Positions 43,135 through 52,932 of a stretch of 64,000 nt of DNA are shown one piece after another. Location of the stretch: assembly GCF_009828115.1 (NCBI RefSeq), contig NZ_WTYL01000002.1, forward strand, positions 62,001-126,000. The letters run 5' to 3'. Origin of the DNA: Allopontixanthobacter sediminis. Lineage in GTDB: Bacteria; Pseudomonadota; Alphaproteobacteria; Sphingomonadales; Sphingomonadaceae. The first letter of the stretch is position 1; the number at the start of each line of letters is the position of its first letter. The notes beneath the pieces were generated by a model. It searched no databases and was not told where the DNA came from. It worked only from the letters and a program-made list of their open reading frames with translations. The translations under genes were made by a program, and so were the position numbers.

Positions 43135-44619
43135 ATGAACTTTGAAACCGGCGTATCGCTTGCCGCATATTTTGTCCTGATGCTGGGCATCGGACTTTAC
43201 GCCTGGAAAAAATCGACCAGCAATGTGTCGGAGTTCATGCTCGGCGGGCGCCAGTTGCCGCCATCCGTCGCGGCGCTGTCAGCCGGTGCCTCGGACATGA
43301 GCGGTTGGATGCTGATGGGTCTGCCCGGCGCGGTCTATCTCGCGGGCCTCAACGCCGCCTGGATCGCGGTTGGCCTGCTGATTGGCGCTTGGGCGAACTA
43401 CCTGCTCGTCGCGCCGCGGCTGCGCGTTTACACCGAAGTGACCGACGATGCGGTTACCATCCCCGACTACCTGGAAAAGCGGTTCGAAGACACCAGCCGC
43501 AACATCCGCGTTATCGCCTCGCTGGTGATCGTCATCTTCTTCACCCTCTACACCTCGGCCGGATTGGTCGCGGGCGGCAAGCTTTTCGAGGCGTCCTTCG
43601 GTTTCGACTACCGACTCGGCCTGGTGGTCACTGCGGGCGTAGTGATGGCATACACGCTGGTCGGCGGCTTCCTCGCGGTTAGCCTGACCGATTTCGTCCA
43701 GGGCTGTATCATGTTTGCCGCGCTGGTACTGGTGCCGATAGTCACGCTGAACGACCTCGGCGGATGGACGGCGACAAGTGATGCGGTCCGCGCCGTGAAC
43801 CCGGACTATCTCGGCTGGCTGTCGGGCGTGACCGCGCTCGGCGTCATCTCGAGCATGGCGTGGGGCCTTGGCTATTTCGGCCAGCCGCACATCATCGTGC
43901 GGTTCATGGCGGTCCGTTCGGTCAAGGATATTCCGGCCATGCGCCGGATCGGCATGTCGTGGATGTTTGTCACAGTCGTCGGCTCCGTGATGTGCGGCAT
44001 TGTCGGCCTCGCCTTCATCACCCGCACCGGCGTGCCGCTGGGAGATCCGGAGACGATCTTCATCGTCCTGTCGCAAACCTTATTTCACCCCTACATCGCC
44101 GGCTTCCTGCTGGCCGCGATCCTGGCCGCGATCATGAGCACGATCTCTTCCCAATTGCTGGTATCATCAAGCTCGCTGACGGAGGACTTCTACAAGACCT
44201 TCCTGCGTTCAGAGGCCAGCCAAAGCGAACTGGTACTGGTCGGCCGGATCGCCACGCTGGCGGTCGCGCTGGTCGCCATTGCGCTCGCGTTCGACCGGTC
44301 GAGCAGCATCCTATCCCTAGTCGGCAACGCCTGGGCTGGATTCGGTGCCGCTTTCGGGCCGGTGATCCTGCTCAGCCTGCATTGGCGCGGGATTACCCGC
44401 AGCGGAGCGCTCGCCGGGATCATTGCCGGGGCGGGCACGGTGCTGATCTGGCTCTACGCGCCGTTCACCATCGGCGGAGAGGCCCCGACGGCGGTAATCT
44501 ACGAGATCATTCCCGGCTTCATCATGAGCACCCTCGCCGCGGTTGGCGTGAGCAAGCTGGGCAAGGGCGTATCGCCGAAGGTCGAGGAGCAATTCGACCA
44601 GATGCTCGCTTTGAAGTGA
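43135..44619 (+). CDS. putP: Sodium/proline symporter
   Basis: A 494-residue SSS-family symporter with about 13 helices. PutP hallmarks are present: [30 protein letters not shown] (Na+ and proline site region), [24 protein letters not shown], and [23 protein letters not shown]. It imports proline with sodium across the inner membrane, for osmoprotection or nutrition. It is divergent from proB, and no putA is in the window. RluE follows after 25 bases. Confidence 0.94.
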   Translation: MNFETGVSLAAYFVLMLGIGLYAWKKSTSNVSEFMLGGRQLPPSVAALSAGASDMSGWMLMGLPGAVYLAGLNAAWIAVGLLIGAWANYLLVAPRLRVYTEVTDDAVTIPDYLEKRFEDTSRNIRVIASLVIVIFFTLYTSAGLVAGGKLFEASFGFDYRLGLVVTAGVVMAYTLVGGFLAVSLTDFVQGCIMFAALVLVPIVTLNDLGGWTATSDAVRAVNPDYLGWLSGVTALGVISSMAWGLGYFGQPHIIVRFMAVRSVKDIPAMRRIGMSWMFVTVVGSVMCGIVGLAFITRTGVPLGDPETIFIVLSQTLFHPYIAGFLLAAILAAIMSTISSQLLVSSSSLTEDFYKTFLRSEASQSELVLVGRIATLAVALVAIALAFDRSSSILSLVGNAWAGFGAAFGPVILLSLHWRGITRSGALAGIIAGAGTVLIWLYAPFTIGGEAPTAVIYEIIPGFIMSTLAAVGVSKLGKGVSPKVEEQFDQMLALK

Positions 44620-44644
44620 CCACGCGCCCCGATATAGCGGTAAC

Positions 44645-45196
44645 ATGGCGCGCCTGATCCTGTTCAACAAACCCCACGGGGTGCTGTCGCAATTCACCGA
44701 TCGCGGATCGGAAACGACCCGCGCCACACTGTCGGACTTCATCGCAATCCCCGGCGTCTATCCCGCGGGCCGCCTCGACCGCGATAGCGAGGGGCTGCTG
44801 CTGCTGACCGACGACGGACATTTGCAGGCGCGAATCGCCGAACCCAAATTCAAGATGCCCAAGACCTATCTGGTACAGGTCGAGGGGGACGTTACGGACG
44901 AGGCGCTTGCGCTGCTGCGCAGCGGTGTTCGCCTGAAGGACGGCCTTACGCTACCGGCCGAAGCCGAGCGGATCGACGCTCCCGATCTGTGGCCCCGCGA
45001 CCCGCCGGTCCGGTTCCGCAAGAGCGTACCCGATTGCTGGCTCAGACTGACCATCCGCGAAGGACGCAACCGGCAGGTCCGGCGGATGACGGCGGCGGTC
45101 GGCCATCCCACCCTGCGGCTGGTGCGGTGGCAGATCGGGGAGTGGACGGTGGAAGACATCCCCCCGGGCGAAAGGCGGGAAAACAGCGTCCGCTAG
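44645..45196 (+). CDS. rluE: 23S rRNA pseudouridine synthase of the RsuA/RluE group
   Basis: A 183-residue catalytic domain without an N-terminal S4 domain, which matches RluE (modifies U2457) rather than RluB/F or RsuA. The catalytic aspartate is in [20 protein letters not shown]. The [10 protein letters not shown] start and [23 protein letters not shown] block are typical. The start ATG at 44645 gives the family N terminus [12 protein letters not shown]. It is convergent with the hydroxylase gene, five bases apart. Confidence 0.88.
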   Translation: MARLILFNKPHGVLSQFTDRGSETTRATLSDFIAIPGVYPAGRLDRDSEGLLLLTDDGHLQARIAEPKFKMPKTYLVQVEGDVTDEALALLRSGVRLKDGLTLPAEAERIDAPDLWPRDPPVRFRKSVPDCWLRLTIREGRNRQVRRMTAAVGHPTLRLVRWQIGEWTVEDIPPGERRENSVR

Positions 45197-45200
45197 TCGT

Positions 45201-46349
45201 TCAATCCTCCGCCTCGAACGCCAGGCTGCCCTGATTGTACAAGCGGGTGATCAGATCGATTGCGGAGGCCGAATGGATGAATTTATCCTCCACCATGATC
45301 GCGGTCTGTGCGCACAGCAATTCCGCCAGCTCCGCGCTCTCGGCCCGGCATTCGAAGCACTCGCCATCGGCGAACAGGAGTATTCCGCCATTCTGCCGAA
45401 CAAAGGAGAACCGGCTGGCCGGATTGCGATGCAACGGAACCTTCGACGCCAGGGCGCCGACGATCTCCGCGGCTGAAACGGGATCTTCGGGCCGCCAGTC
45501 GATCTCGGGATATTTCGGCGTGCTGTTGTATTTCCCGAACCACCGGGCGAACGCCTCACGGTCCGACAGCCCTTCCAGCAGCATCGCGTGCAGCTTATTG
45601 ATAGCGGTGCCGGCAATCTCCCCCGGGTTGTCCTGCGGGGATAGTTGGGGATCACCGTAACGGTCGTCGTCCGTCATCGTGTCGAGCAGATCATCGCAGA
45701 AATCGCCGATCAGTTCGGCGCGAGAGGGGGCCCGGAAACCGACCGAATAGGTCATGCAATTGTCGCCCACCGCAGCGCCGTTATGTGCGATGCCCGGTGG
45801 GACATACAGGATGTCGCCGGGCTCCAGCACCCATTCCTCTAGCGGCTCAAAATCGGCTATCAGGCGCAATTGATCATGCGGCAGCAGCGGCGTGCGCTCG
45901 TCACACATCGCGCCCACTTGCCAGCGCCGCCGGCCCAGCCCCTGGATCAGGAACACGTCGTAATGATCGAAATGCGCCCCCACCCCGCCGCCATCCGCCG
46001 CGACGCTGACCATCACATCGTCGATCCGCCAGTTGGGCACGAAGCGGAACGGTTCGATGAGCGCCGCGACATCCGGTACGAAATGATCGACCGCCTGTAC
46101 CAGCAGGGTCCATTGATCGCGCCCGAGTTCACCAAACCGCTCCGCCGGGATCGGGCCGTCTTCGGCGGTGAGCGCGCCGCCGGCATGGCTGACCAGCCGC
46201 GCCTCCACATCGTCCTCGCAGGCAAGGCCCGCCAGCTCGTCCGGCTCCAGCGGGTTCGTCCACTGGGCCCACGGATTGCGGATCAGCAGCGGTTTCTTCT
46301 GCCAGTAATCGCGCAGGAAGGTCTCGGTATCGAAATCGGTGAATTGCAT
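45201..46349 (-). CDS. roxA: JmjC/cupin ribosomal oxygenase (RoxA/YcfD-like, uL16 arginine hydroxylase)
   Basis: A 382-residue 2-oxoglutarate/Fe(II) oxygenase. The iron-binding His-x-Asp is in HFDHYDVFLIQGLGRRRW, and the distal His is in YVPPGIAHNGAAV. The opening FLRDYWQKKPLLIRN is the signature of the YcfD/MINA group. E. coli YcfD hydroxylates Arg81 of ribosomal protein L16. A C-terminal winged-helix-like region follows at about 260-380. It lies 43 bases upstream of the mccA stop region on the same strand but is probably independent of the mcc operon. Confidence 0.87.
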   Translation of the reverse strand: MQFTDFDTETFLRDYWQKKPLLIRNPWAQWTNPLEPDELAGLACEDDVEARLVSHAGGALTAEDGPIPAERFGELGRDQWTLLVQAVDHFVPDVAALIEPFRFVPNWRIDDVMVSVAADGGGVGAHFDHYDVFLIQGLGRRRWQVGAMCDERTPLLPHDQLRLIADFEPLEEWVLEPGDILYVPPGIAHNGAAVGDNCMTYSVGFRAPSRAELIGDFCDDLLDTMTDDDRYGDPQLSPQDNPGEIAGTAINKLHAMLLEGLSDREAFARWFGKYNSTPKYPEIDWRPEDPVSAAEIVGALASKVPLHRNPASRFSFVRQNGGILLFADGECFECRAESAELAELLCAQTAIMVEDKFIHSASAIDLITRLYNQGSLAFEAED

Positions 46350-46392
46350 GGGACCGGCCCTAGCAGGTTTCGGAACCTAGTCGCCAGACTTC

Positions 46393-48336
46393 CTAATCCT
46401 CCGACTGCTCGATCCGCGCGAGCAAAGCCTCGACCTGCACCTGCGCGCCTTCGCTGGCGTTAAGTTCGGTCACGGTCCCGTCGAACGGCGCAGTCAGCGC
46501 ATGCTCCATCTTCATGGCTTCGAGCACCAGCAAGCGCTGCCCGGCGGTGACCTTATCGCCCTGCGCCACATCAACCGCAATGACCTTGCCCGGCATGGGG
46601 GAAAGGATGTCGCCATCATGGGCGGATGTGTGGGCACCTCCGTCTGTACGCGCAGGCACAATTCGATAAGTCGTGCCAATGTTGGTCGCAAATATCTGTT
46701 CGCCTACTTCACTGTAAAGGCTGTACTGTTGCTTGTCGTAGCTAGGCTCAGGCGAAGAATGTGCCATCAGAGCCATTCCGTTGACTGAAAGTCCAATTAC
46801 GGCTTTAGGCGCGGCATTCAGGCGAAATCCAGAAAGAGCATTTCGCGGAGAAATAAATCGAATTGCGGCAGTATCAAGCAGCCATTGCGGCGGCTCATAA
46901 GCTTCCAGAGCCAATTCTTCTTCATGCGAACTAATGAAACCGGTGTCGAGCCGTGCTTCGAAGAAATCGGGGTTGACCAGAAGGGAATGAAGGAAGGCTG
47001 CGTTTGACTTGACTGGCCAAACGGCACTGTCGGAGCATATTTTTGCCAAGCCGGCGATGGCATCTTCTCTAGTGTCCGCTCGAAAAATTAATTTGGCGAT
47101 CATGGGATCGTAGAACGGGCTGATCGTGTCGCCCTGCTCGACGCCGGTTTCGATCCTTACTTTCCCGTCAAAGCCAAGTTCTCTGGCTTCACCGTTTGAA
47201 CTGTGCTGCCATCTGGTTGGTCGGGCAGTTCTAGGAAGTGAGAAAAATTCCAGCGTCCCCGTGCTCGGCAAAAACCCCTTGGCCGGGTCTTCCGCATAAA
47301 GCCTTGCTTCAATGGCGTGCCCATCGATCCGGATTTCGTCCTGCTGCAGCGGGATTGCCTCGCCGCTCGCCACGCGCAATTGCCATTCGACCAAGTCGAC
47401 GCCGGTAATCTCCTCGGTCACCGGATGTTCGACCTGCAGCCGGGTGTTCATTTCCATGAACCAAATACGGTCGGCGCGCAGGCCTTCACTGGCGTCGGCA
47501 ATGAATTCGACCGTACCCGCGCCTTCGTAGTTTACCGCTTTTGCTGCACGAATTGCTGCGCCGCATAAATCGCTCCGCGTGGCCTCGTCCATGCCCGGCG
47601 CGGGGGCTTCCTCGATCACTTTCTGGTGGCGGCGCTGCAGCGAACAGTCGCGTTCGAACAGGTGCACGACGTTGCCGTGGCTATCGCCGAAAATCTGCAC
47701 TTCGATATGCCGCGGCGAGGTAATCCACTTCTCCAGCAGTACATGGTCGTTACCGAAACTTGCCTTCGCCTCGCGTTTGCAACTCTCCAGCATTTCAAGG
47801 AATTGCTGCGCAGCATCAACCTTGCGCATGCCCTTGCCGCCGCCGCCCGCGACCGCCTTGATCAGCACCGGATAACCGATCGCATCAGCCTCCGATTTCA
47901 GCCGCTCGACAGACTGGTCTGCGCCGAGATAGCCCGGAGTGACCGGTACGCCGGCATCCGCCATCAGCTTTTTTGCTGCATCCTTCAGGCCCATCGCGCG
48001 AATGCTGTCCGGGTGCGGCCCGACCCAGACGATTCCGGCGGCTTGCACCGCTGCAGCAAAATCGGCGTTTTCGCTCAGGAACCCGTAACCCGGATGGATC
48101 GCCTCCGCTCCGGTTTCTTGCGCGGCGGCAATGATTTTCTCGCCCACCAGATAGCTCTCGGCAGCGGGGGACGGCCCGATGTGGACCGCCTCGTCCGCCT
48201 GCCGCACATGCAATGCCTTCGCATCGGCGTCGGAATAAACGGCAATGGTGCGAATGCCCATTTCACGCGCGGTGCGGATGATCCGGCAGGCGATTTCGCC
48301 GCGGTTGGCGATAAGGAGCGATTTGATCATGGCCAT
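46393..48336 (-). CDS. mccA: 3-methylcrotonyl-CoA carboxylase alpha (biotin) subunit
   Basis: A 647-residue biotin carboxylase/BCCP protein. MIKSLLIANRGEIACRIIRTAREMG begins the biotin carboxylase domain. The ATP-grasp core (VAGGGGKGMRKVD, EMNTRLQVEHPVTE) is intact, and biotin attaches to the Lys in VLEAMKMEHAL near the C terminus. The start is the ATG overlapping the mccB stop (TAATG, 48336); the ATG six bases later is an alternative. Together with MccB it carboxylates 3-methylcrotonyl-CoA in leucine breakdown. A stretch from about 46640 to 47270, coding the region between the carboxylase and biotin domains, has visibly lower G+C and different codon use from both flanks, although the frame is intact. 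Confidence 0.92.
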   Translation of the reverse strand: MAMIKSLLIANRGEIACRIIRTAREMGIRTIAVYSDADAKALHVRQADEAVHIGPSPAAESYLVGEKIIAAAQETGAEAIHPGYGFLSENADFAAAVQAAGIVWVGPHPDSIRAMGLKDAAKKLMADAGVPVTPGYLGADQSVERLKSEADAIGYPVLIKAVAGGGGKGMRKVDAAQQFLEMLESCKREAKASFGNDHVLLEKWITSPRHIEVQIFGDSHGNVVHLFERDCSLQRRHQKVIEEAPAPGMDEATRSDLCGAAIRAAKAVNYEGAGTVEFIADASEGLRADRIWFMEMNTRLQVEHPVTEEITGVDLVEWQLRVASGEAIPLQQDEIRIDGHAIEARLYAEDPAKGFLPSTGTLEFFSLPRTARPTRWQHSSNGEARELGFDGKVRIETGVEQGDTISPFYDPMIAKLIFRADTREDAIAGLAKICSDSAVWPVKSNAAFLHSLLVNPDFFEARLDTGFISSHEEELALEAYEPPQWLLDTAAIRFISPRNALSGFRLNAAPKAVIGLSVNGMALMAHSSPEPSYDKQQYSLYSEVGEQIFATNIGTTYRIVPARTDGGAHTSAHDGDILSPMPGKVIAVDVAQGDKVTAGQRLLVLEAMKMEHALTAPFDGTVTELNASEGAQVQVEALLARIEQSED

Positions 48337-49937
48337 TACATCCTGAACACCCCGAAGCGGGGGGCCTCCGCTATCGGTGCTTCCAGTGTTGCGGCGAGAG
48401 CGAGCCCCAGTACGTCGCGCGTCTGGACCGGGTCGATTACCCCGTCGTCCCATAGCCGCGCGGTAGCGTAATAGGGATTGCCCTCGTGTTCGTATTTCTG
48501 ACGGATAGGGGCCTTGAATTCTTCCGCCTGTTCAGGCGTCCAGCTATCCGCATCGCGGTGGACAGTTGCCAACACGCTCGCCGCTTGTTCGCCACCCATC
48601 ACCGAGATGCGCGCGTTGGGCCAGGTGAACAGGAAACGCGGCGAATATGCGCGTCCAGCCATACCGTAATTGCCCGCGCCGAAGCTGCCGCCGATCACCA
48701 CCGTGATCTTGGGAACCTGCGCTGTCGCCACCGCGGTTACCAGTTTCGCGCCATGCTTGGCGATGCCTTCCGCTTCGTATTTCCCGCCGACCATAAAGCC
48801 GGAAATGTTCTGCAGGAACAGCAGGGGAATACCGCGCTGGCAGGCGAGCTCGATGAAATGCGCGCCCTTCACGGCACTTTCGGAAAACAGCACGCCGTTA
48901 TTAGCCAGGATAGCCACCGGCATCCCCCAGATATGCGCGAAACCGCACACCAAGGTGCTCCCGTAAAGCGACTTGAACTCGTGGAATTCGCTGCCGTCCA
49001 CCAATCGCGCAATTACCTCGTGCACGTCATACGGCGCGCGGACATCGTCGGGGATGATCGCGTAGAGGTCTTCGGCGTCGAATTTGGGCGGGCGCGGTTC
49101 TTTCAGATCGACATCCGGCTGGTGCACCTTGCCCAAATGGCTGACGATATCGCGCACGATCGTCAGCGCGTGTTCGTCATTTTCCGCGAGGTGATCGACG
49201 ACGCCAGATTTTTTCGCATGCAGGTCGCCGCCGCCAAGGTCTTCGGAGGAAATCTCCTCGCCCGTGGCCGCCTTCACCAGCGGCGGACCGGCGAGAAAGA
49301 TTGTGCCCTGTTCGCGCACGATCACGCTTTCGTCGCTCATCGCCGGGACATAGGCCCCGCCTGCGGTGCAGCTGCCCATTACGCAGGCAATCTGCGGAAT
49401 GCCGCGGCTGCTCATCTGCGCCTGGTTGTAGAAGATCCGCCCGAAGTGATCGCGGTCGGGGAACACCTCGTCCTGATAGGGCAGATTGGCCCCGCCGCTA
49501 TCGACTAGGTAGATGCATGGGAGACAGTTTTCCTGCGCGATTTCCTGCGCGCGGAGGTGCTTCTTGACCGTCAGCGGGTAATAGCTGCCGCCCTTCACCG
49601 TCGGATCGTTGCAGGCGATCATCACCTGCCGACCGGACACCCGGCCAATCCCGGCGATGATCGAGGCGCCGTTGACGTCGCCCTCGTACATTCCGTTCGC
49701 CGCCAGTTGCCCGATTTCGAGGAACGGCGAGCCGGGGTCGAGCAGCCGCTCCACCCGGTCCCTTGGAAGCAGCTTGCCGCGCGATACATGGCGTTCGCGG
49801 GATTTTTCGCTGCCGCCCAGCGACGCCTCGGCCACACGCTCGCGCAATTCGTCCGCCAGCCCCTTGTTATGCGCAAACCGCGCCTTCGCCTCGGCGCTTT
49901 CCCGGTCGAGTTTGGTGGTCAGGGTGGGTGCAGTCAT
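48336..49937 (-). CDS. mccB: 3-methylcrotonyl-CoA carboxylase beta subunit
   Basis: A 533-residue carboxyltransferase. It contains [14 protein letters not shown]-type ([26 protein letters not shown]) and [21 protein letters not shown] motifs that distinguish MccB from propionyl-CoA carboxylase beta. The start at 49937 overlaps the small membrane protein stop (ATGA). It transfers the carboxyl from biotin on MccA to methylcrotonyl-CoA. It is part of the tightly packed ivd-(small membrane protein)-mccB-mccA operon. Confidence 0.94.
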   Translation of the reverse strand: MTAPTLTTKLDRESAEAKARFAHNKGLADELRERVAEASLGGSEKSRERHVSRGKLLPRDRVERLLDPGSPFLEIGQLAANGMYEGDVNGASIIAGIGRVSGRQVMIACNDPTVKGGSYYPLTVKKHLRAQEIAQENCLPCIYLVDSGGANLPYQDEVFPDRDHFGRIFYNQAQMSSRGIPQIACVMGSCTAGGAYVPAMSDESVIVREQGTIFLAGPPLVKAATGEEISSEDLGGGDLHAKKSGVVDHLAENDEHALTIVRDIVSHLGKVHQPDVDLKEPRPPKFDAEDLYAIIPDDVRAPYDVHEVIARLVDGSEFHEFKSLYGSTLVCGFAHIWGMPVAILANNGVLFSESAVKGAHFIELACQRGIPLLFLQNISGFMVGGKYEAEGIAKHGAKLVTAVATAQVPKITVVIGGSFGAGNYGMAGRAYSPRFLFTWPNARISVMGGEQAASVLATVHRDADSWTPEQAEEFKAPIRQKYEHEGNPYYATARLWDDGVIDPVQTRDVLGLALAATLEAPIAEAPRFGVFRM

Positions 49938-50212
49938 GCTGGGTCGCTCTTGTCGGCTTCTTTGGGCTTGGTGAAGAGGTACCGGTACACACCGACCACG
50001 TTGATCGCCAGCAATCCAACGTTCTGCCACCCGATTCCCTCGCTATCTTCGCCCAAAAACCCCCAGGCGATGAGTGACAGCGAACTCGTGACGAAAATCA
50101 CGAAGCCCCAGCCGGTCGGCCGGGTTCCGAGATTCAGCGAAACAATCAGGGCGGCAATCAGGCCGGACGCCGCGCCGTAATATTGGAGGGCTGTTATGAG
50201 GGCATCGCTCAC
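49934..50212 (-). CDS. Small three-helix membrane protein inside the leucine operon
   Basis: A 92-residue protein starting at GTG 50212, which overlaps the ivd stop by four bases, and ending in a four-base overlap with mccB. Three hydrophobic stretches are visible ([64 protein letters not shown]), then a charged C terminus ([12 protein letters not shown]). I do not recognise its function. The spacing shows that it is translated with acyl-CoA dehydrogenase and carboxylase genes. A membrane scaffold or small transport component are possibilities without direct support. Confidence 0.75.
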   Translation of the reverse strand: MSDALITALQYYGAASGLIAALIVSLNLGTRPTGWGFVIFVTSSLSLIAWGFLGEDSEGIGWQNVGLLAINVVGVYRYLFTKPKEADKSDPA

Positions 50213-51369
50213 CGTTCTGCCCCGATCAGCTCGCGGCCGATCAGCATCCGGCGAATTTCGTTGGTTCCAGCGCCGATGTCCAGCAGCTTCGCATCGCGAA
50301 GGTAGCGTTCGACCGGCCAGTCCTTGGTATAGCCGGCTCCGCCCAGCGCCTGGACACTTTCGGCCGCCACGCGGAAGGCGTTTTCGCTCGACAACAGGAT
50401 CACACCCGCCGCGTCGAAACGGGTTGTCTGGCCGGCATCGCACGCCTTCGCCACGGCATATGTATAGGCACGCGCCGATTGCAGCGCGACATACATGTCC
50501 GCCACCTTGGCCTGCATCAGCTGGAAGCTGCCGATCGGTTTCCCGAATTGGTGCCGCTCGCGTAGATAGGGGATGACGGTGTCGAGGCAGGCCTGCATGA
50601 TGCCAAGCTGGATGCCGGACAGCACCACGCGCTCGTAATCAAGGCCGCTCATCAGCACCCCGACACCGCCGTGCAGCGGGCCCATCACGTTTTCTTCCGG
50701 CACTTCGCAATCGTCGAACACTAGTTCAGCGGTCGGCGAACCGCGCATCCCCATCTTGTCGATTTTCTGGCCGATGCTGAACCCCGGCATATCCTTTTCG
50801 ACCAGGAACGCGGTAATGCCTCGGCTGCCTTCACCGGTCTTGGCATAGACCACCAGCGTATCGGCATAGGCGGCGTTGGTGATCCAGAACTTGGTTCCGT
50901 TGAGGACATAGCCGCCCTGCACCGCGTCTGCCTTGAGCTTCATGGAGACGACATCGGATCCGGCGCCCGCCTCACTCATGGCGAGCGAGCCGACATGCTC
51001 GCCGCTGATCAGCTGAGGGAGATATTTGGCCTTTTGCCCAGCGTTGCCCCACCTGCTAATCTGGTTGACACAAAGATTCGAATGTGCGCCGTAAGACAAC
51101 CCGACCGACGCGCTTGCCCGGCTGACTTCTTCCACCGCGATGACGTGTTCGAGATAACCGAGACCTAGCCCTCCATCTTCTTCCGCGACGGTGATCCCGT
51201 GAAGCCCGAGCGCACCCATTTGCGGCCACAGGTCTTGTGGAAACCAATCTTCGCGATCAATCTTCTCCGCCTGCGGTGCGATCACTTCATCGGCGAAGCG
51301 GGCAGTGGTTTCACGGATCATTTCCGCATTGTCGCCAAGGGCGAAATCGAAATCGGGGGTCGCGCGCAT
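50209..51369 (-). CDS. ivd: Isovaleryl-CoA dehydrogenase
   Basis: A 386-residue acyl-CoA dehydrogenase. FAD and substrate segments are [57 protein letters not shown] and the C-terminal [21 protein letters not shown]. Position immediately before mccB/mccA supports oxidation of isovaleryl-CoA to 3-methylcrotonyl-CoA over other acyl-CoA substrates. Electrons would pass to ETF, which is not in the window. Confidence 0.92.
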   Translation of the reverse strand: MRATPDFDFALGDNAEMIRETTARFADEVIAPQAEKIDREDWFPQDLWPQMGALGLHGITVAEEDGGLGLGYLEHVIAVEEVSRASASVGLSYGAHSNLCVNQISRWGNAGQKAKYLPQLISGEHVGSLAMSEAGAGSDVVSMKLKADAVQGGYVLNGTKFWITNAAYADTLVVYAKTGEGSRGITAFLVEKDMPGFSIGQKIDKMGMRGSPTAELVFDDCEVPEENVMGPLHGGVGVLMSGLDYERVVLSGIQLGIMQACLDTVIPYLRERHQFGKPIGSFQLMQAKVADMYVALQSARAYTYAVAKACDAGQTTRFDAAGVILLSSENAFRVAAESVQALGGAGYTKDWPVERYLRDAKLLDIGAGTNEIRRMLIGRELIGAER

Positions 51370-51532
51370 GAAAGCTCCGGCTGCTGGTTTCTCGCCTGGT
51401 CGCTATGGCAAACCAGGATGTCGTCCAGCAGCGCATAGGAGACAGAACGCGGGGATGGAAGAGGCGGGTTGAAGGAGGCCACCGCTCGGTGCAGCCGCCC
51501 TTCAATCCTGGTTGATCGAGTGCGTCGTTAGA

Positions 51533-51655
51533 TCAATCCCCGGCGTCTTCAACGGCTTCACCAGCCGATTGCAAGTCCTCGCCAGCACCTTCGACCGTGT
51601 TGCAAGCGCTCAAGAGTACCGCTGCGGCGACGGCAATTGCAGATGCGAATTTCAT
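51533..51655 (-). CDS. Entericidin-like small lipoprotein
   Basis: A 40-residue product too short for most ORF callers: MKFASAIAVAAAVLLSACNT then VEGAGEDLQSAGEAVEDAGD. The lipobox LSAC and Asp/Glu/Gly/Ala pattern after it match the entericidin EcnA/EcnB family. AAGGAG lies 8 bases before the ATG. Family members are small cell-envelope lipoproteins, proposed as toxin/antidote in enterobacteria, but their role in alphaproteobacteria is unclear. There is no second copy next to it. Confidence 0.85.
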   Translation of the reverse strand: MKFASAIAVAAAVLLSACNTVEGAGEDLQSAGEAVEDAGD

Positions 51656-51802
51656 GGTGTTTCTCCTTCACTGGACTACGCGGAAAGACCGGGAAGCATA
51701 CCCGATCCTCTGATTTCCCAACGGATTGCAGAGTCGCGTGGTTCCGCACGACCATGCGACGGCGCGACCGGACGACTGAGAAATTCGGTAGAAGGTGGTG
51801 GG

Positions 51803-51878
51803 TGGTGCCGCTTAGAGGATTCGAACCTCTGACCCCATCATTACGAATGATGTGCTCTACCGACTGAGCTAAAGCGGC
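51803..51878 (-). tRNA. tRNA-Thr (anticodon CGT)
   Basis: The minus strand folds as a full cloverleaf: acceptor GCCGCTT/AAGCGGC, anticodon stem CATCA/TGATG with loop TTCGTAA (anticodon CGT), T-loop GGTTCGAATCC, encoded CCA at 51803-51805. It reads ACG codons. A tRNA-Cys gene on the same strand ends 33 bases upstream of it. Confidence 0.97.
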
Positions 51879-51910
51879 CCATTGCCGCGGCGTAATGCCG
51901 CGCCGGGATA

Positions 51911-51984
51911 TGGAGGCCCGAGCCGGAATCGAACCGGCGTGCAAGGATTTGCAGTCCTCTGCGTAACCACTCCGCCATCGGGCC
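51911..51984 (-). tRNA. tRNA-Cys (anticodon GCA)
   Basis: The minus strand has acceptor GGCCCGA/TCGGGCC, discriminator T as expected for Cys, anticodon stem AGGA/TCCT with loop CTGCAAA (anticodon GCA), T-loop GGTTCGATTCC and encoded CCA at 51911-51913. It is in tandem with tRNA-Thr and probably co-transcribed. Confidence 0.97.
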
Positions 51985-52131
51985 ACTCCGTTGAACCGCG
52001 CTGCCAAATAACAGCGTTGCCCGCAGGAAGCGGCCACCTAGCGGGTCGGCGCGGGCAAGGCAATGCACTTCTGATAGCTTCGCGAGATTGAGGGATGGCC
52101 TTGCACAGGCTTTTCGTTATGCGGGCAAACC

Positions 52132-52911
52132 ATGAGCATCCGTAACCTTCTCGACCCGATCACCGCTGACGGCGGCCCCGTTGAACTTCCCGCAGCGGAG
52201 GGGTGGATGCAGGGCCGGACAGTCTATGGCGGCTCGTCCGCGTTGATCGCCTATGTCGCGGCCCTGCGGAAGTTTCCTGATCTACCACCGTTGCGGGCCG
52301 CCCAGATCGGGTTTGTCGCACCGGTGGGTACCGAAATGGAATTACGCGCGGAGGTGATCCGCGAAGGCCGCAACGTCACCCAGGTGCGCAGCGAAATCCT
52401 GTGTGAAGGGCGAATCGCGCTCACCGCCATGTGGCTGTTCGGTGCCGGCCGTGCCCCCAATGGCGAGCATGCTTCCCCGCCGCTGGACGTCTCTGTCGGC
52501 GCGCCGGAAGAAGGGGCGCCGGTGGATGACCGGATGGCGCCTGCGTTCCTGAAAAATCATTACGAAGTCCGTCACACCGCCGAACAGGTGGAGCCCGGTA
52601 TCCCGGTCGTACGCCGATGGGTCCGGCTGAGCGATCGTTCGGGGCTCGATCCGGTCGAGGAAGTCATCCTGATGGGGGACACCCTCCCCCCGTCCGCGAT
52701 CCGGATCATGGAGCGGCCGGGACCGCTGAGTTCGATCAACTGGTCGTTCAACCTGATCGAGCCGTCGCCAGCGACCCGCGATGGCTGGTGGCTGGCTGAA
52801 ACCGCCAGCGATCACGCCAATCTTGGCTATTCGAGCGAGCGGCTGAGGCTGTGGAACAGCGATGGACGGCAGATCACCTCCGGATTGCAAAGCGTCGCGA
52901 TCTTCGGCTGA
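52132..52911 (+). CDS. Acyl-CoA thioesterase-like (double hotdog, TesB-like) protein
   Basis: A 259-residue protein with two hotdog halves: WMQGRTVYGGSSALIAYVAALR opens the first, and a C-terminal half includes NWSFNLIEP and the closing ASDHANLGYSSERLRLWNSDGRQITSG. This is the layout of TesB-like or thioesterase-family proteins that hydrolyse acyl-CoA. The substrate is unknown. The position between tRNAs and an enoyl-CoA hydratase fits acyl-CoA metabolism. The start ATG at 52132 follows a poor ribosome site. Confidence 0.8.
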   Translation: MSIRNLLDPITADGGPVELPAAEGWMQGRTVYGGSSALIAYVAALRKFPDLPPLRAAQIGFVAPVGTEMELRAEVIREGRNVTQVRSEILCEGRIALTAMWLFGAGRAPNGEHASPPLDVSVGAPEEGAPVDDRMAPAFLKNHYEVRHTAEQVEPGIPVVRRWVRLSDRSGLDPVEEVILMGDTLPPSAIRIMERPGPLSSINWSFNLIEPSPATRDGWWLAETASDHANLGYSSERLRLWNSDGRQITSGLQSVAIFG

Positions 52912-52932
52912 CGCCGGCGACCCCTCACGCAG

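Noticed and set aside
51770-51990. tRNA pair as an attachment site for an integrated element
   Set aside because: No integrase, no repeated tRNA 3' end and no compositional break are seen next to the tRNA genes.
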